In this document: in pieces, positions 1-6,593 of the stretch
Layout of the letters: every line of letters begins with the position of its first letter
Numbering within the stretch: position 1 is the stretch's first letter
NCBI GenBank assembly: GCA_030833315.1
Contig: JAURHM010000014.1
Location: forward strand, 1-56,392
Source of the DNA: Burkholderiales bacterium
Lineage (GTDB): Bacteria; Pseudomonadota; Gammaproteobacteria; Burkholderiales; SG8-41
Reading direction: 5' to 3'
DNA length: 56,392 nt
Program-made: the position numbers and the translations under genes
The notes under the pieces: generated by a model
The model's database searches: none
Seen by the model: the letters and a program-made list of their open reading frames with translations, nothing else
Told to the model about the DNA's origin: nothing

Positions 1-37
1 ACCCCTGCTCATGTTTTGAGCAGAGTAGTGTCCATGC

Positions 38-98
38 GTGGCTCAAATTTCAGTGAAAACTAACCCCAAAAGTGGCTCAGTTTTGGGTGGAAATCAAC
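38..98. repeat. Paired repeat, possible IS21-type element end
   Basis: Two related 27-bp units lie at 38-64 and 72-98. Both begin GTGGCTCA, continue with a T-rich core and GTG, and end in AAC, with starts 34 bp apart. Spaced repeats of this kind occur at the ends of IS21-family elements, where they bind transposase. No transposase gene is visible, so this would be the outer end of an element lying left of the window, or a remnant. The repeat is seen in the sequence; the IS21 assignment is inference. Confidence 0.4.
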
Positions 99-172
99 AA
101 AGAGCTCCACTTCGTCGGTGTCGCCGTGAATTACCGCTTCTGAAACTGGATCTACATCTCCCCAGTCTTCAT

Positions 173-199
173 AAACCCCGGTCCAGGCCGGGGTTTTTT
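173..199. terminator. Rho-independent terminator
   Basis: A 9-bp perfect stem, AAACCCCGG (173-181) pairing with CCGGGGTTT (188-196), has a 6-nt loop and is followed by further T residues up to 199. It reads best on the plus strand. No gene ending just before it is recognisable. Confidence 0.75.
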
Positions 200-439
200 A
201 CATCTGTTAAGCCCGTAAAGGGGCTAGCTGATGCAATCGGGGATAGAAAGCGCGAATATCAGGATTCGTGACCGCGATGAAAAGAATGCCCGCGACACAA
301 TCATCGATGACGTAAATTAAGCTTATCTTTCATTAAGTTACGCATTCATAAGTCGGGGGGATACATAATCCGCCAGATCTGAGCCGCGCAGACAAAAGCG
401 GCTATCGAGGCCAGAAAAATTCCAATTTGGCAGCCTCTA

Positions 440-469
440 TTGACACTGCAAGTCAGTAATCTGAACAAT
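440..469 (+). promoter_or_regulatory. Possible sigma-70 promoter of the Rieske-sodC unit
   Basis: A perfect -35 hexamer TTGACA (440-445) is followed after 18 bp by AACAAT (464-469), a moderate -10 match. It lies 30 bp upstream of the Rieske start codon. The -35 is strong, the -10 is not, and no other candidate nearby is better. Confidence 0.4.
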
Positions 470-498
470 GCAGATGCATCCTCCGGGGAGAACTACAG

Positions 499-1206
499 AT
501 GGAACGCCGTGATTTCATCCGAGTCTGCGCCGCGTCCGCGATCGCCTTCCACGGCGCCCCCGTACCGGCGGCATCCGATGTGCGTCCCCGCGGCTACGCC
601 CGCACCCTGCTGACGGACGATGGCGGCCGCCCACTGCGGGCCTCGCAGCTCTCGGTCGGCGAAAACTATGTATTCCATTACCCCTTCGAGGGCACGCCCT
701 GCTTCCTGCTCAATCTCGGGAAACCGACGGGACGCAACGTGCCACTAAAAACCGGGACGGGCGCAGACTACCAATGGCCCGGGGGGGTGGGTCCACGGCA
801 GGCGATCGTCGCCTATTCGGCGATCTGCTCACACCAGCTGACCTATCCGACACGCCAGATCAGTTTCATCAGCTATCGAGACCAGTCGACGGCATCGCGC
901 ATAAGCAAACCGAACATGATCCACTGCTGTTCCGAGCACAGCGAGTTCGATCCCGCGGCCGGCGCCCGGGTCCTGGGCGGGCCGGCCCCGCAGCCGCTGT
1001 GCGCGATACTGCTTGAACACGAAGCTGCCAACGACACGCTGCACGCCACCGGCACACTGGGCGGGGAAATGTTTGACAGCTTTTTCAGCAAATACGAAAT
1101 ACGGCTGGCCATGGAGCACGGCTCCTCCCGTGCCCAGCAGCGGGTATCCGGCAAAACAGCAGTCAGCCCATTGAAACAGTTCTGCAAGCAGCAGGTGCGG
1201 TGCTAA
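499..1206 (+). CDS. Rieske [2Fe-2S] protein, Tat-type export
   Basis: Predicted exported Rieske iron-sulfur protein of 235 residues. The N-terminus carries a twin-arginine start (M-E-R-R-D-F-I-R) followed by a short Ala-rich hydrophobic stretch, so the folded cluster protein would be exported by Tat. Ligand candidates are C110-x-H112 (ICSHQ) and C144-x2-H147 (CCSEHSEFD). The gap between the two boxes, about 31 residues, is longer than in the classical bc1 Rieske box, so this is a divergent high-potential or auxiliary Rieske protein rather than petA. No cytochrome b or c1 gene is adjacent. The start is the ATG preceded by GGGGAGAA. sodC follows 83 bp downstream on the same strand and may be co-transcribed. 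The electron partner is unknown. Confidence 0.75.
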   Translation: MERRDFIRVCAASAIAFHGAPVPAASDVRPRGYARTLLTDDGGRPLRASQLSVGENYVFHYPFEGTPCFLLNLGKPTGRNVPLKTGTGADYQWPGGVGPRQAIVAYSAICSHQLTYPTRQISFISYRDQSTASRISKPNMIHCCSEHSEFDPAAGARVLGGPAPQPLCAILLEHEAANDTLHATGTLGGEMFDSFFSKYEIRLAMEHGSSRAQQRVSGKTAVSPLKQFCKQQVRC

Positions 1207-1289
1207 CATCCCCAAAAATCAATAATCTGCACAAGCAGAAGACCCCGGAAAGTCCCCCGCCTCAGCCACTACCAACCAAAGGAGAATCC

Positions 1290-1805
1290 ATGAAACGCAT
1301 CGTCATCAGTGCGGCGCTAGCCGGCATCGCTGCCGGCTGCGCCGGCCCCGCCGCCCATCAGGACGCCACCGCCACCGCAGTACTGGAGCCGCGCAGCGGC
1401 AGCAATGTGCGCGGTACCGTGACCTTCACTCAGGCCGGCGCCGACATCGTCCGCGTCAGTGGTGAACTCAGCGGCCACACCAAGGGACCCAAGGGATTCC
1501 ACATCCATGAAAAAGGCGATTGCAGCGACGCACAGGCAATGAGCGCGGGCGGGCACTTCAACCCGGGCGGGCACAAGCATGGCGGCCCCTACGAGCCGCA
1601 GCGTCATGCCGGCGACCTCGGCAACATCAATTTCAACGACCAGGGCGTGGCGAAATTCAATTTCGTCGTCGGCGGCATTTCGGTGAGCAGCAAGGCGGAC
1701 GGTGTGATCGGCCGTTCGGTGGTGGTCCACGCTGCAGCGGACGACCTGAAAACCGACCCCACCGGCAACTCCGGCGGGCGCGTCGCCTGCGGCGTCATCC
1801 GTTAA
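1290..1805 (+). CDS. sodC: Superoxide dismutase [Cu-Zn], exported
   Basis: Cu/Zn superoxide dismutase that detoxifies superoxide in the periplasm or at the outer membrane. The 171-residue product starts at an ATG with an AAAGGAGAA ribosome site 6 bp upstream. Its N-terminus (MKRIVISAALAGIAAGC) looks like a signal peptide ending in a Cys, a plausible but imperfect lipobox. The copper site pattern FHIHEKGDC, the metal-site histidines in GGHFNPGGHKHGG and RHAGDLGN, and the late VVVHAAADD segment with the second disulfide cysteine (GGRVACGVI) are all present. The length is normal for the bacterial family. It follows the Rieske gene on the same strand. Confidence 0.93.
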   Translation: MKRIVISAALAGIAAGCAGPAAHQDATATAVLEPRSGSNVRGTVTFTQAGADIVRVSGELSGHTKGPKGFHIHEKGDCSDAQAMSAGGHFNPGGHKHGGPYEPQRHAGDLGNINFNDQGVAKFNFVVGGISVSSKADGVIGRSVVVHAAADDLKTDPTGNSGGRVACGVIR

Positions 1806-1853
1806 GGCTAACCAGCAGCAGGCCAGTGGCGCGTTTTGCGTGCCGCCGGCCGT

Positions 1854-2144
1854 TCAGCGCAGCAGTTCGGCCAGGCCGGGCGCCATCCGGCAAAACAGGC
1901 TGTCCGGCTGCTGGGCAGCCGGCTGCAGCACATGCAGCATGCCGTAAATGCCGACGGCGGCAATCAGGGCACTGGCCAGATAACGCACCCAGGCCAGCGG
2001 ATACGCTGCACCGCGCGCCTTGCCGCCCGCGCCCGGCGCGCTGGTCAGACTGACAATGCTGCCGCACATCGCCGCGCAATGCGCGCCGCCGAGAAGGCCG
2101 GCCCTGAGGGCGGTTGCCGTCATCGACTGCAGCCAGCTGTCCAT
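1854..2144 (-). pseudogene. Sulfite exporter TauE/SafE-like protein, internally deleted
   Basis: A 96-codon remnant of the SafE-type membrane protein usually found beside cbb3-oxidase assembly genes. The N-terminus holds the family hallmark GLLGGAHCAAMCG (residues about 17-29). After about 45 residues the sequence jumps to what looks like the family's C-terminal segment (VRYLASALIAAVGIYGML). Complete members have about 220-240 residues with six or seven helices, so most of the middle is missing. The start ATG lies 6 bp after the hemN stop on the same strand. Together with the ccoH, ccoN and ccoI remnants it marks decay of a cbb3 locus. A functional short protein cannot be excluded but is unlikely. 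Confidence 0.7.
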
Positions 2145-2150
2145 GTGTGA

Positions 2151-3560
2151 CTAGATGACCCGGGAATAGCGCATGGTTTCGCGCTCGCGCCGCAGATATT
2201 TGTCAAACACCATGCAGACATTGCGGATCAGCATACGGCCCCGCGGCGTGACGGTAATCCACTCATCGTCAAGCTGCACCAGACCATCAGTCCCCATCTG
2301 CCGCAGATCGACCAGCTCTTCGCTGAAATAGCGGTCGAAATCGACCAGATAGGCGATCTCGATCGAACGTTTGAACAGCTTGAACTGGCAGGAGAGCGAC
2401 TGGATGACCGCCCGCCGCAACAGATCATCCGCCGAAAGTTCCAGACCGCGCGCCACCGGCAGCTGTCCGCGGTCAATCGCGTCATAGTAGGTTTCGAGAT
2501 GGCGGTGATTCTGGCTGTAGGTGGGGCCGATCGCGCCGATGGCCGAAACGCCCAGTCCGATCAGGTCGCACTCCGCATGCGTCGAATATCCCTGGAAATT
2601 GCGGTGCAGGTGGCCGTGACGCTGCGCAATTGCGAGGGAATCGTCCGGTTTGGCGAAATGATCCATGCCGATATAAACATACCCCGCCTCGCCCAGTCGC
2701 TGCGCGGCCAGTCCCAGCAGTTTCAGCTTGACGTCCGGTGTCGGCAGTTCCGCGTCGGCAATGCGCCGCTGCGGTTTAAAGCGTGTCGGCAGGTGGGCAT
2801 AGTTGTAGACCGCGATACGATCCGGGGATGCGGAAATCACCCGCCCCAAAGTACGGTTGAAACTGAGCAGGGTCTGCCTGGGCAAGCCGTAGATCAGATC
2901 AACGTTGATCGATGCGAGTCCTGCTGCGCGCGCTGCATTCATGACTGCCAGCGTCTGCTCTTCACTCTGGATGCGGTTGACTGCACGCTGCACGTCCGGA
3001 TCGAAGTCCTGGACGCCGAGACTGACCCGGTTGAAACCCATATCGCGCAGCGCCTGCATCTGCGAGGCCTCGATGGTGCGCGGATCGAGCTCGATCGAAT
3101 ATTCGCCGTCGCGCGACATCTGGAAGTGGCGCTTGAGGTGGTCGCACAGCGAGGACATCTGCTCCATGCTGAAAAAAGTCGGCGTGCCGCCGCCCCAGTG
3201 CATCTGTTCGACAATGCGGTCATCCTTGAACAGCGGCCCCTGCATGTCGATTTCGCGGAACAGATACTCCAGATACTTGTCGCCCTTGCTGCGGTCCTTG
3301 GTGACCACCTTGTTGCAGGCGCAATAAAAGCAAACCGTGCTGCAGAACGGCAGATGGATATAAATCGACAGTGCCCGGCGGATGCCACCGATATTGCGGC
3401 GTGCCGTCCATGACTGATAAGTTTCAGCGTTAAAGGCCTCGACGAAACGATCAGCAGTCGGATAGGAGGTATACCGCGGACCGTTACGGTCCATGCGCCG
3501 GATCAGGTCGAGATCAACCTCAATCGGCAGTGCAAGGGGCGCGGCCAGTGAACTGTTCAT
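2151..3560 (-). CDS. hemN: Oxygen-independent coproporphyrinogen III oxidase
   Basis: Radical SAM enzyme that decarboxylates coproporphyrinogen III to protoporphyrinogen IX in haem synthesis without oxygen. The 469-residue product has the expected length. The [4Fe-4S]/SAM motif CSTVCFYC lies near residues 72-79, after the HemN-typical start (GPRYTSYPTADRF), and WGGGTPTFF follows. The C-terminal HemN domain ends normally with no lesions. I chose the ATG at 3560; a TTG two codons upstream is also open. It is divergent from fnr, with one FNR-type box in the 132-bp gap about 64 bp upstream of the start, consistent with anaerobic induction. Confidence 0.96.
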   Translation of the reverse strand: MNSSLAAPLALPIEVDLDLIRRMDRNGPRYTSYPTADRFVEAFNAETYQSWTARRNIGGIRRALSIYIHLPFCSTVCFYCACNKVVTKDRSKGDKYLEYLFREIDMQGPLFKDDRIVEQMHWGGGTPTFFSMEQMSSLCDHLKRHFQMSRDGEYSIELDPRTIEASQMQALRDMGFNRVSLGVQDFDPDVQRAVNRIQSEEQTLAVMNAARAAGLASINVDLIYGLPRQTLLSFNRTLGRVISASPDRIAVYNYAHLPTRFKPQRRIADAELPTPDVKLKLLGLAAQRLGEAGYVYIGMDHFAKPDDSLAIAQRHGHLHRNFQGYSTHAECDLIGLGVSAIGAIGPTYSQNHRHLETYYDAIDRGQLPVARGLELSADDLLRRAVIQSLSCQFKLFKRSIEIAYLVDFDRYFSEELVDLRQMGTDGLVQLDDEWITVTPRGRMLIRNVCMVFDKYLRRERETMRYSRVI

Positions 3561-3617
3561 GGTCAATGGGAAATCGCTTAATGGCAGCCATTGTGACTAC
3601 CGGCTCCGGATTGAAGT

Positions 3618-3631
3618 TTGACGCAGATCAA
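3618..3631. promoter_or_regulatory. FNR/ANR box between hemN and fnr
   Basis: TTGACGCAGATCAA matches the FNR consensus TTGAT-N4-ATCAA at nine of ten positions. Its centre lies about 64 bp from the hemN start and 68 bp from the fnr start. It can therefore serve hemN activation and fnr autoregulation. Confidence 0.8.
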
Positions 3632-3692
3632 AACGGGGGTAAGATGATGACCTTCATTCAATATTTCTAATAATCCGATTTCGCAAACCAGC

Positions 3693-4436
3693 ATGGCCAC
3701 CACCCTGCGCATCGTCGAGGTCGAAAAGCTCAAAAACGCCTGCTCCGCCTGCAGCCTGCATGAGCTTTGCCTGCCGGCAGGACTGTCCGCGGCTGAACTT
3801 CAGTCCGTTGACCAACTGATTGACCGCCGCCGCTCGGTCAAACGTGGTGATTACCTGTTCCGCTCCGGAGCTGCCCTGCATTCGCTTTACGCGATCCGCT
3901 CGGGCTTCATTAAAAGCTGCGTGCTGCATGAGGACGGCCGTGAGCAGGTCGCCGGTTTTCACATGATGGGTGATCTGATGGGGCTGGATGCCATCGGCAC
4001 CAACCAGCATTTGTGCGATGCAGTAGCCCTGGAAGACAGCGAAGTCTGTGAAATCCCGCTGAAGGAACTGGAGGGGATGTCGCGCAACATCCCCTCGCTG
4101 CAGCAGCACTTCCATCGCATCATGAGCCAGGAAATTGCACGGGATTACGGGGTCATGCTGCTACTGGGCAGCATGCGAGCCGAGGAACGTCTCGCCGCTT
4201 TCCTGCTCAACCTGTCCCAGCGTTTTTCCGCACGCGGCTATTCAGCCACGGAATTCCATCTGCGCATGACACGCGAGGAAATCGGCAGCTATCTGGGCCT
4301 GAAACTGGAAACCGTCAGCCGCACGCTGTCACGCTTCCAGGCGCAGGGGCTGATTGCAGTCCAGAACAAACACCTGCGCATCCTGAGCCTGGACAATCTG
4401 CGGGAACTGGTCAGCCACCACAGCTGCCGCTCCTGA
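3693..4436 (+). CDS. fnr: FNR/ANR-type oxygen-sensing regulator
   Basis: Crp/FNR-family transcription factor of 247 residues that senses oxygen through a [4Fe-4S] cluster and activates microaerobic and anaerobic genes at TTGAT-N4-ATCAA sites. Cluster cysteines are visible at C17, C20 and C26, with a fourth at about C108 (NQHLC). The cyclic-nucleotide-like sensor domain spans about residues 35-150. The C-terminal helix-turn-helix reads REEIGSYLGLKLETVSRT, with the E-x2-S-R recognition pattern of FNR. It is intact although the cbb3 oxidase genes around it are decayed. It is divergent from hemN, and its own target boxes occur at 3618, 4918 and 7811. Confidence 0.96.
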   Translation: MATTLRIVEVEKLKNACSACSLHELCLPAGLSAAELQSVDQLIDRRRSVKRGDYLFRSGAALHSLYAIRSGFIKSCVLHEDGREQVAGFHMMGDLMGLDAIGTNQHLCDAVALEDSEVCEIPLKELEGMSRNIPSLQQHFHRIMSQEIARDYGVMLLLGSMRAEERLAAFLLNLSQRFSARGYSATEFHLRMTREEIGSYLGLKLETVSRTLSRFQAQGLIAVQNKHLRILSLDNLRELVSHHSCRS

Positions 4437-4459
4437 GGACTGCAGTTCCCGGGAAAAAT

Positions 4460-4750
4460 TCAGTGATTTTGCGGCGCCACCATCGCGCCATCCAGCCGCC
4501 ACATCGATTGCTGGTCCTGCAGGATCAGCATCCAGCGCCCTTCGGTCAGTCCCGGGCCCACCCCGCTGTACGGACCGTCTGCCCTTTTGCGGCGCATGAC
4601 CAGTCCATCGCATCCGGCCCGTGTCGGATGTACAACGCGCAACTGCAACGTATCCGTAAGGCTCGCCCCCCCCCGGAGTCACCTCAAGACGCAGCGTAAT
4701 CCGGCATCCGTAATCGGCAAACTGCGCCGCGGCGTGATAGCCGTTCTGCA
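4460..4750 (-). pseudogene. ccoH: ccoH/fixH remnant, frameshifted
   Basis: Remnant of CcoH (FixH), a membrane protein needed for cbb3-oxidase assembly. Reading on the minus strand, a frame with [11 protein letters not shown] and LRLEVTP continues, after a shift at a C9 homopolymer (4666-4674), into another frame with LQLRVVHPTRAG and a tail containing EGRWMLILQDQQSMWRLDG. HPTRAG and the W-x-L segment are typical of the periplasmic C-terminal part of FixH. The N-terminal anchor is missing: just upstream the sequence changes abruptly into ccoN. The gene is broken both by that deletion junction and by the frameshift. Confidence 0.7.
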
Positions 4751-4915
4751 CAGCCCGCCAAACGGGCGGGCGTGACAGGTACGCTGCACCACGTAATACG
4801 AAGTCGCAAACAGCGCCGAGCCGCCGAAGGTGAATATGACCGCGTTGGTATGCAGCGGGCGCAGACGGCCATAAGACAGCCACGGCGCAAGGACAGTCAG
4901 GGCCCAGTCCAGCGG
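4751..4915 (-). pseudogene. ccoN: ccoN fragment (cbb3 oxidase subunit I)
   Basis: About 55 codons matching an internal part of CcoN, the catalytic haem-copper subunit of cbb3 cytochrome oxidase. On the minus strand it reads [18 protein letters not shown], then [14 protein letters not shown], then [17 protein letters not shown], and ends at [14 protein letters not shown] with its haem-ligand histidine is one of the most conserved CcoN segments. Both ends are cut: no start, no further helices, and at about 4750 it joins directly to the ccoH remnant, so the rest of ccoN and all of ccoO, ccoQ, ccoP and ccoG are gone. It is not functional. Confidence 0.85.
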
Positions 4916-4917
4916 TT

Positions 4918-4931
4918 TTGATCTACATCAA
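4918..4931. promoter_or_regulatory. Perfect FNR/ANR box upstream of uspA
   Basis: TTGATCTACATCAA matches the FNR consensus in all ten specified positions. A possible -10 element, TAAACT (4953-4958), places the start of transcription near 4965. That puts the box centre at about -41, the geometry of FNR class II activation. The driven genes would be uspA (start 4992) and the radical SAM gene behind it. Confidence 0.88.
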
Positions 4932-4991
4932 CCTGCGTACAGGCCAAAAGACTAAACTGGCCCTGCATACCACTCTTAAAGGAGAACAGTC

Positions 4992-5435
4992 ATGTTCCGC
5001 AATATCATGGTTCCCATCGATGGATCCGCCCTTTCGCGTAAAGCCGTGAAAAAAGCCGTCGCACTGGCAAAACTGAGTGGCGCAAAAATCACCGGATTCC
5101 ACGTCGCTCCGGCCTATAAATTCAATGTCTACGCCGACTACATCCCGCCCAATTTCGTCTTGCCAAAAGATTTTGAAACCCGCTCGCGCAAAATCGCGGA
5201 AAAACATCTGGAGGTGGTGAAAAAAGAGGCGACAGCGGCAGGTGTCAAAGCGCAATGCTTCTTCGTCACCAGTGATTTCCCGGCCGACGCCATCGTCAAG
5301 GCAGTCAAAAAACACGGGTGCGACCTGGTGGTCATGGCATCCCATGGCCGCAGCGGACTGTCCAAGTTTATTATCGGCAGCGAAACCCATAAAGTATTGG
5401 CAAACACTACGACACCAGTGCTGGTAATGCGCTGA
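4992..5435 (+). CDS. Universal stress protein, FNR-controlled
   Basis: Single-domain UspA-family protein of 147 residues, usually an ATP-binding cytoplasmic stress protein. It starts (MFRNIMVPIDGSALSRK) with the Usp strand and the Asp used in nucleotide binding. It ends with the ATP-loop pattern SHGRSGLSKFIIGSETHKVL, followed by a hydrophobic last strand (TPVLVMR). The ATG is preceded by AAAGGAGAA. A perfect FNR box with class II spacing lies upstream, so induction under oxygen limitation is likely, as known for Usp genes in Pseudomonas. A radical SAM gene follows 50 bp downstream. It is related to but distinct from the Usp protein at 19065-19508. Confidence 0.92.
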   Translation: MFRNIMVPIDGSALSRKAVKKAVALAKLSGAKITGFHVAPAYKFNVYADYIPPNFVLPKDFETRSRKIAEKHLEVVKKEATAAGVKAQCFFVTSDFPADAIVKAVKKHGCDLVVMASHGRSGLSKFIIGSETHKVLANTTTPVLVMR

Positions 5436-5485
5436 ATCCTGCGCCGTAAAAGCATGAAAACCATGCCGAGTTCCCGATACCATTA

Positions 5486-6439
5486 ATGACGATCACCGAA
5501 CGCATCGACAACATAACCCGCATTCCGACCGAATTCCTGAAAGCCCAGCCACCAGCGCCCAAAAGCGTGAAAATCGAAATTTCACCGCGCTGTAACTACC
5601 GCTGCGGATTCTGTGCGTTGCGTACCCGCGAAGTGCAGCCGAAGTGGGACATGGATTTCGGCCTGTTCAAGCGGGTGACGCGGGAAATGCGCGAAGCCGG
5701 TGTCGAGGAAGTCGGCATGTTCTATCTCGGCGAATCGTTCATGAACCCGCGCCTGCTGGTCGATTGTATTACCTATACCAAACAGGAACTGGGTTTCCCC
5801 TATGTGTTCCTGACGTCGAATGCCTCGATGGCCTTTCCGGAAGCACTGGAAGCCTGCATGAAAGCCGGCCTCGATTCGCTCAAGTGGTCGGTCAACGCCG
5901 CCGATGAAGAGCAGTTCCAGAAAGTCATGGGGGTCGCCGGCCGCCTCTTTCGCCGTGCGTTCGCCAATATCCGCAGCGCATCGGAAATCCGCGCGGCGGG
6001 CGGCTACAAAACGGGCCTGTACGCCTCTTCGATCCGTTACGACGGCGAGCAGCAGCAGAAAATGGAAGCCCTGCTGAAAGACAAGGTTTTGCCCTATGTC
6101 GACCAGCACTACTGGCTGCCGCTCTATTCAATGGGTGCCTTTGCCATCCAGCGCGAAGAACAACTCGGTTACCGGCCCACCGCCGGCAATCAGGGCAGGC
6201 TGGGCGCCCTGCGCGAACCCCTTCCCTGTTGGCCGGCGTTCACCGAGGGTCACATCACGGCGGAGGGCAACCTCTCGGCCTGCTGTTTCGACGCCACGAC
6301 CAACTGGACCATGGGGGATCTAAACAAAATGTCTTTCATGGACAGCTGGAACTCGGACAGCTTCACCAAGCTGCGCGCAGCCCACCTCAAGCGCGATGTC
6401 CGCGGCACGGTTTGCGAGAACTGCATTGCTTACGGCTGA
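5486..6439 (+). CDS. Radical SAM protein with SPASM-like C-terminus
   Basis: Radical SAM enzyme of 317 residues with unknown substrate. The SAM cluster motif CNYRCGFC (C-x3-C-x2-C) sits near residues 36-43, followed by a glycine-rich segment around MFYLGESF. The C-terminal quarter has further cysteines (PCWPAF, SACCFD, VCENC) with the PCW...GNLSACCFD...W pattern of SPASM/twitch auxiliary-cluster proteins. Its coordinates abut the end of a nitronate monooxygenase remnant, but the gene itself shows no lesions. It probably shares the FNR-driven transcript of uspA. The ribosome site is weak, and a 10-codon frame ends at TAATG overlapping the start. No precursor peptide gene is evident. Confidence 0.85.
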   Translation: MTITERIDNITRIPTEFLKAQPPAPKSVKIEISPRCNYRCGFCALRTREVQPKWDMDFGLFKRVTREMREAGVEEVGMFYLGESFMNPRLLVDCITYTKQELGFPYVFLTSNASMAFPEALEACMKAGLDSLKWSVNAADEEQFQKVMGVAGRLFRRAFANIRSASEIRAAGGYKTGLYASSIRYDGEQQQKMEALLKDKVLPYVDQHYWLPLYSMGAFAIQREEQLGYRPTAGNQGRLGALREPLPCWPAFTEGHITAEGNLSACCFDATTNWTMGDLNKMSFMDSWNSDSFTKLRAAHLKRDVRGTVCENCIAYG

Positions 6440-6450
6440 TCCATCCGTAA

Positions 6451-6593
6451 TGCCTGTGCTGCAAATGCCGTCGGAATTGCCGTGGTGGGAACTGCGCGGC
6501 GAAAACTGCTGCCTGTCGTTCAGGGCGGTATGGGCGTCGGCATTTCCGCCCACCGTCTTGCTGGCCGTCAGCCATCCCGCCGCAAACGGGTAA
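6451..6593 (+). pseudogene. Nitronate monooxygenase N-terminal fragment, frameshifted
   Basis: Plus-strand fragment of a flavin-dependent nitronate monooxygenase (2-nitropropane dioxygenase family). One frame reads LPWWELRGE, then a shift of frame gives KLLPVVQGGMGVGISAHRL and AG. LP-V-QGGMGVG-SAHRLAG is the FMN-binding start of that family. Further shifts follow, and the similarity stops at about 6590, where the minus-strand ccoI remnant begins. Only about 45 of some 400 codons remain, so this is a relic captured at a deletion junction. Confidence 0.65.

Larger units (their letters stand above)
1..498. other. Gene-free leading region
   Basis: No convincing gene lies here. The stretch holds two copies of a GTGGCTCA-led repeat that resemble an insertion-sequence end (38-98), a rho-independent terminator (173-199), an unassigned AT-richer stretch around 290-420, and a weak promoter before the Rieske gene. 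A 77-codon frame at 38-271 runs straight through the repeats and the terminator and has no protein-like features, so I do not call it. The gene that the terminator served probably lies upstream of the window or has been lost. Confidence 0.6.

Noticed and set aside
38-271. Open frame of 77 codons at the left edge
   Set aside because: It runs through two copies of a DNA repeat and a terminator stem and shows no domain, signal or helix pattern.
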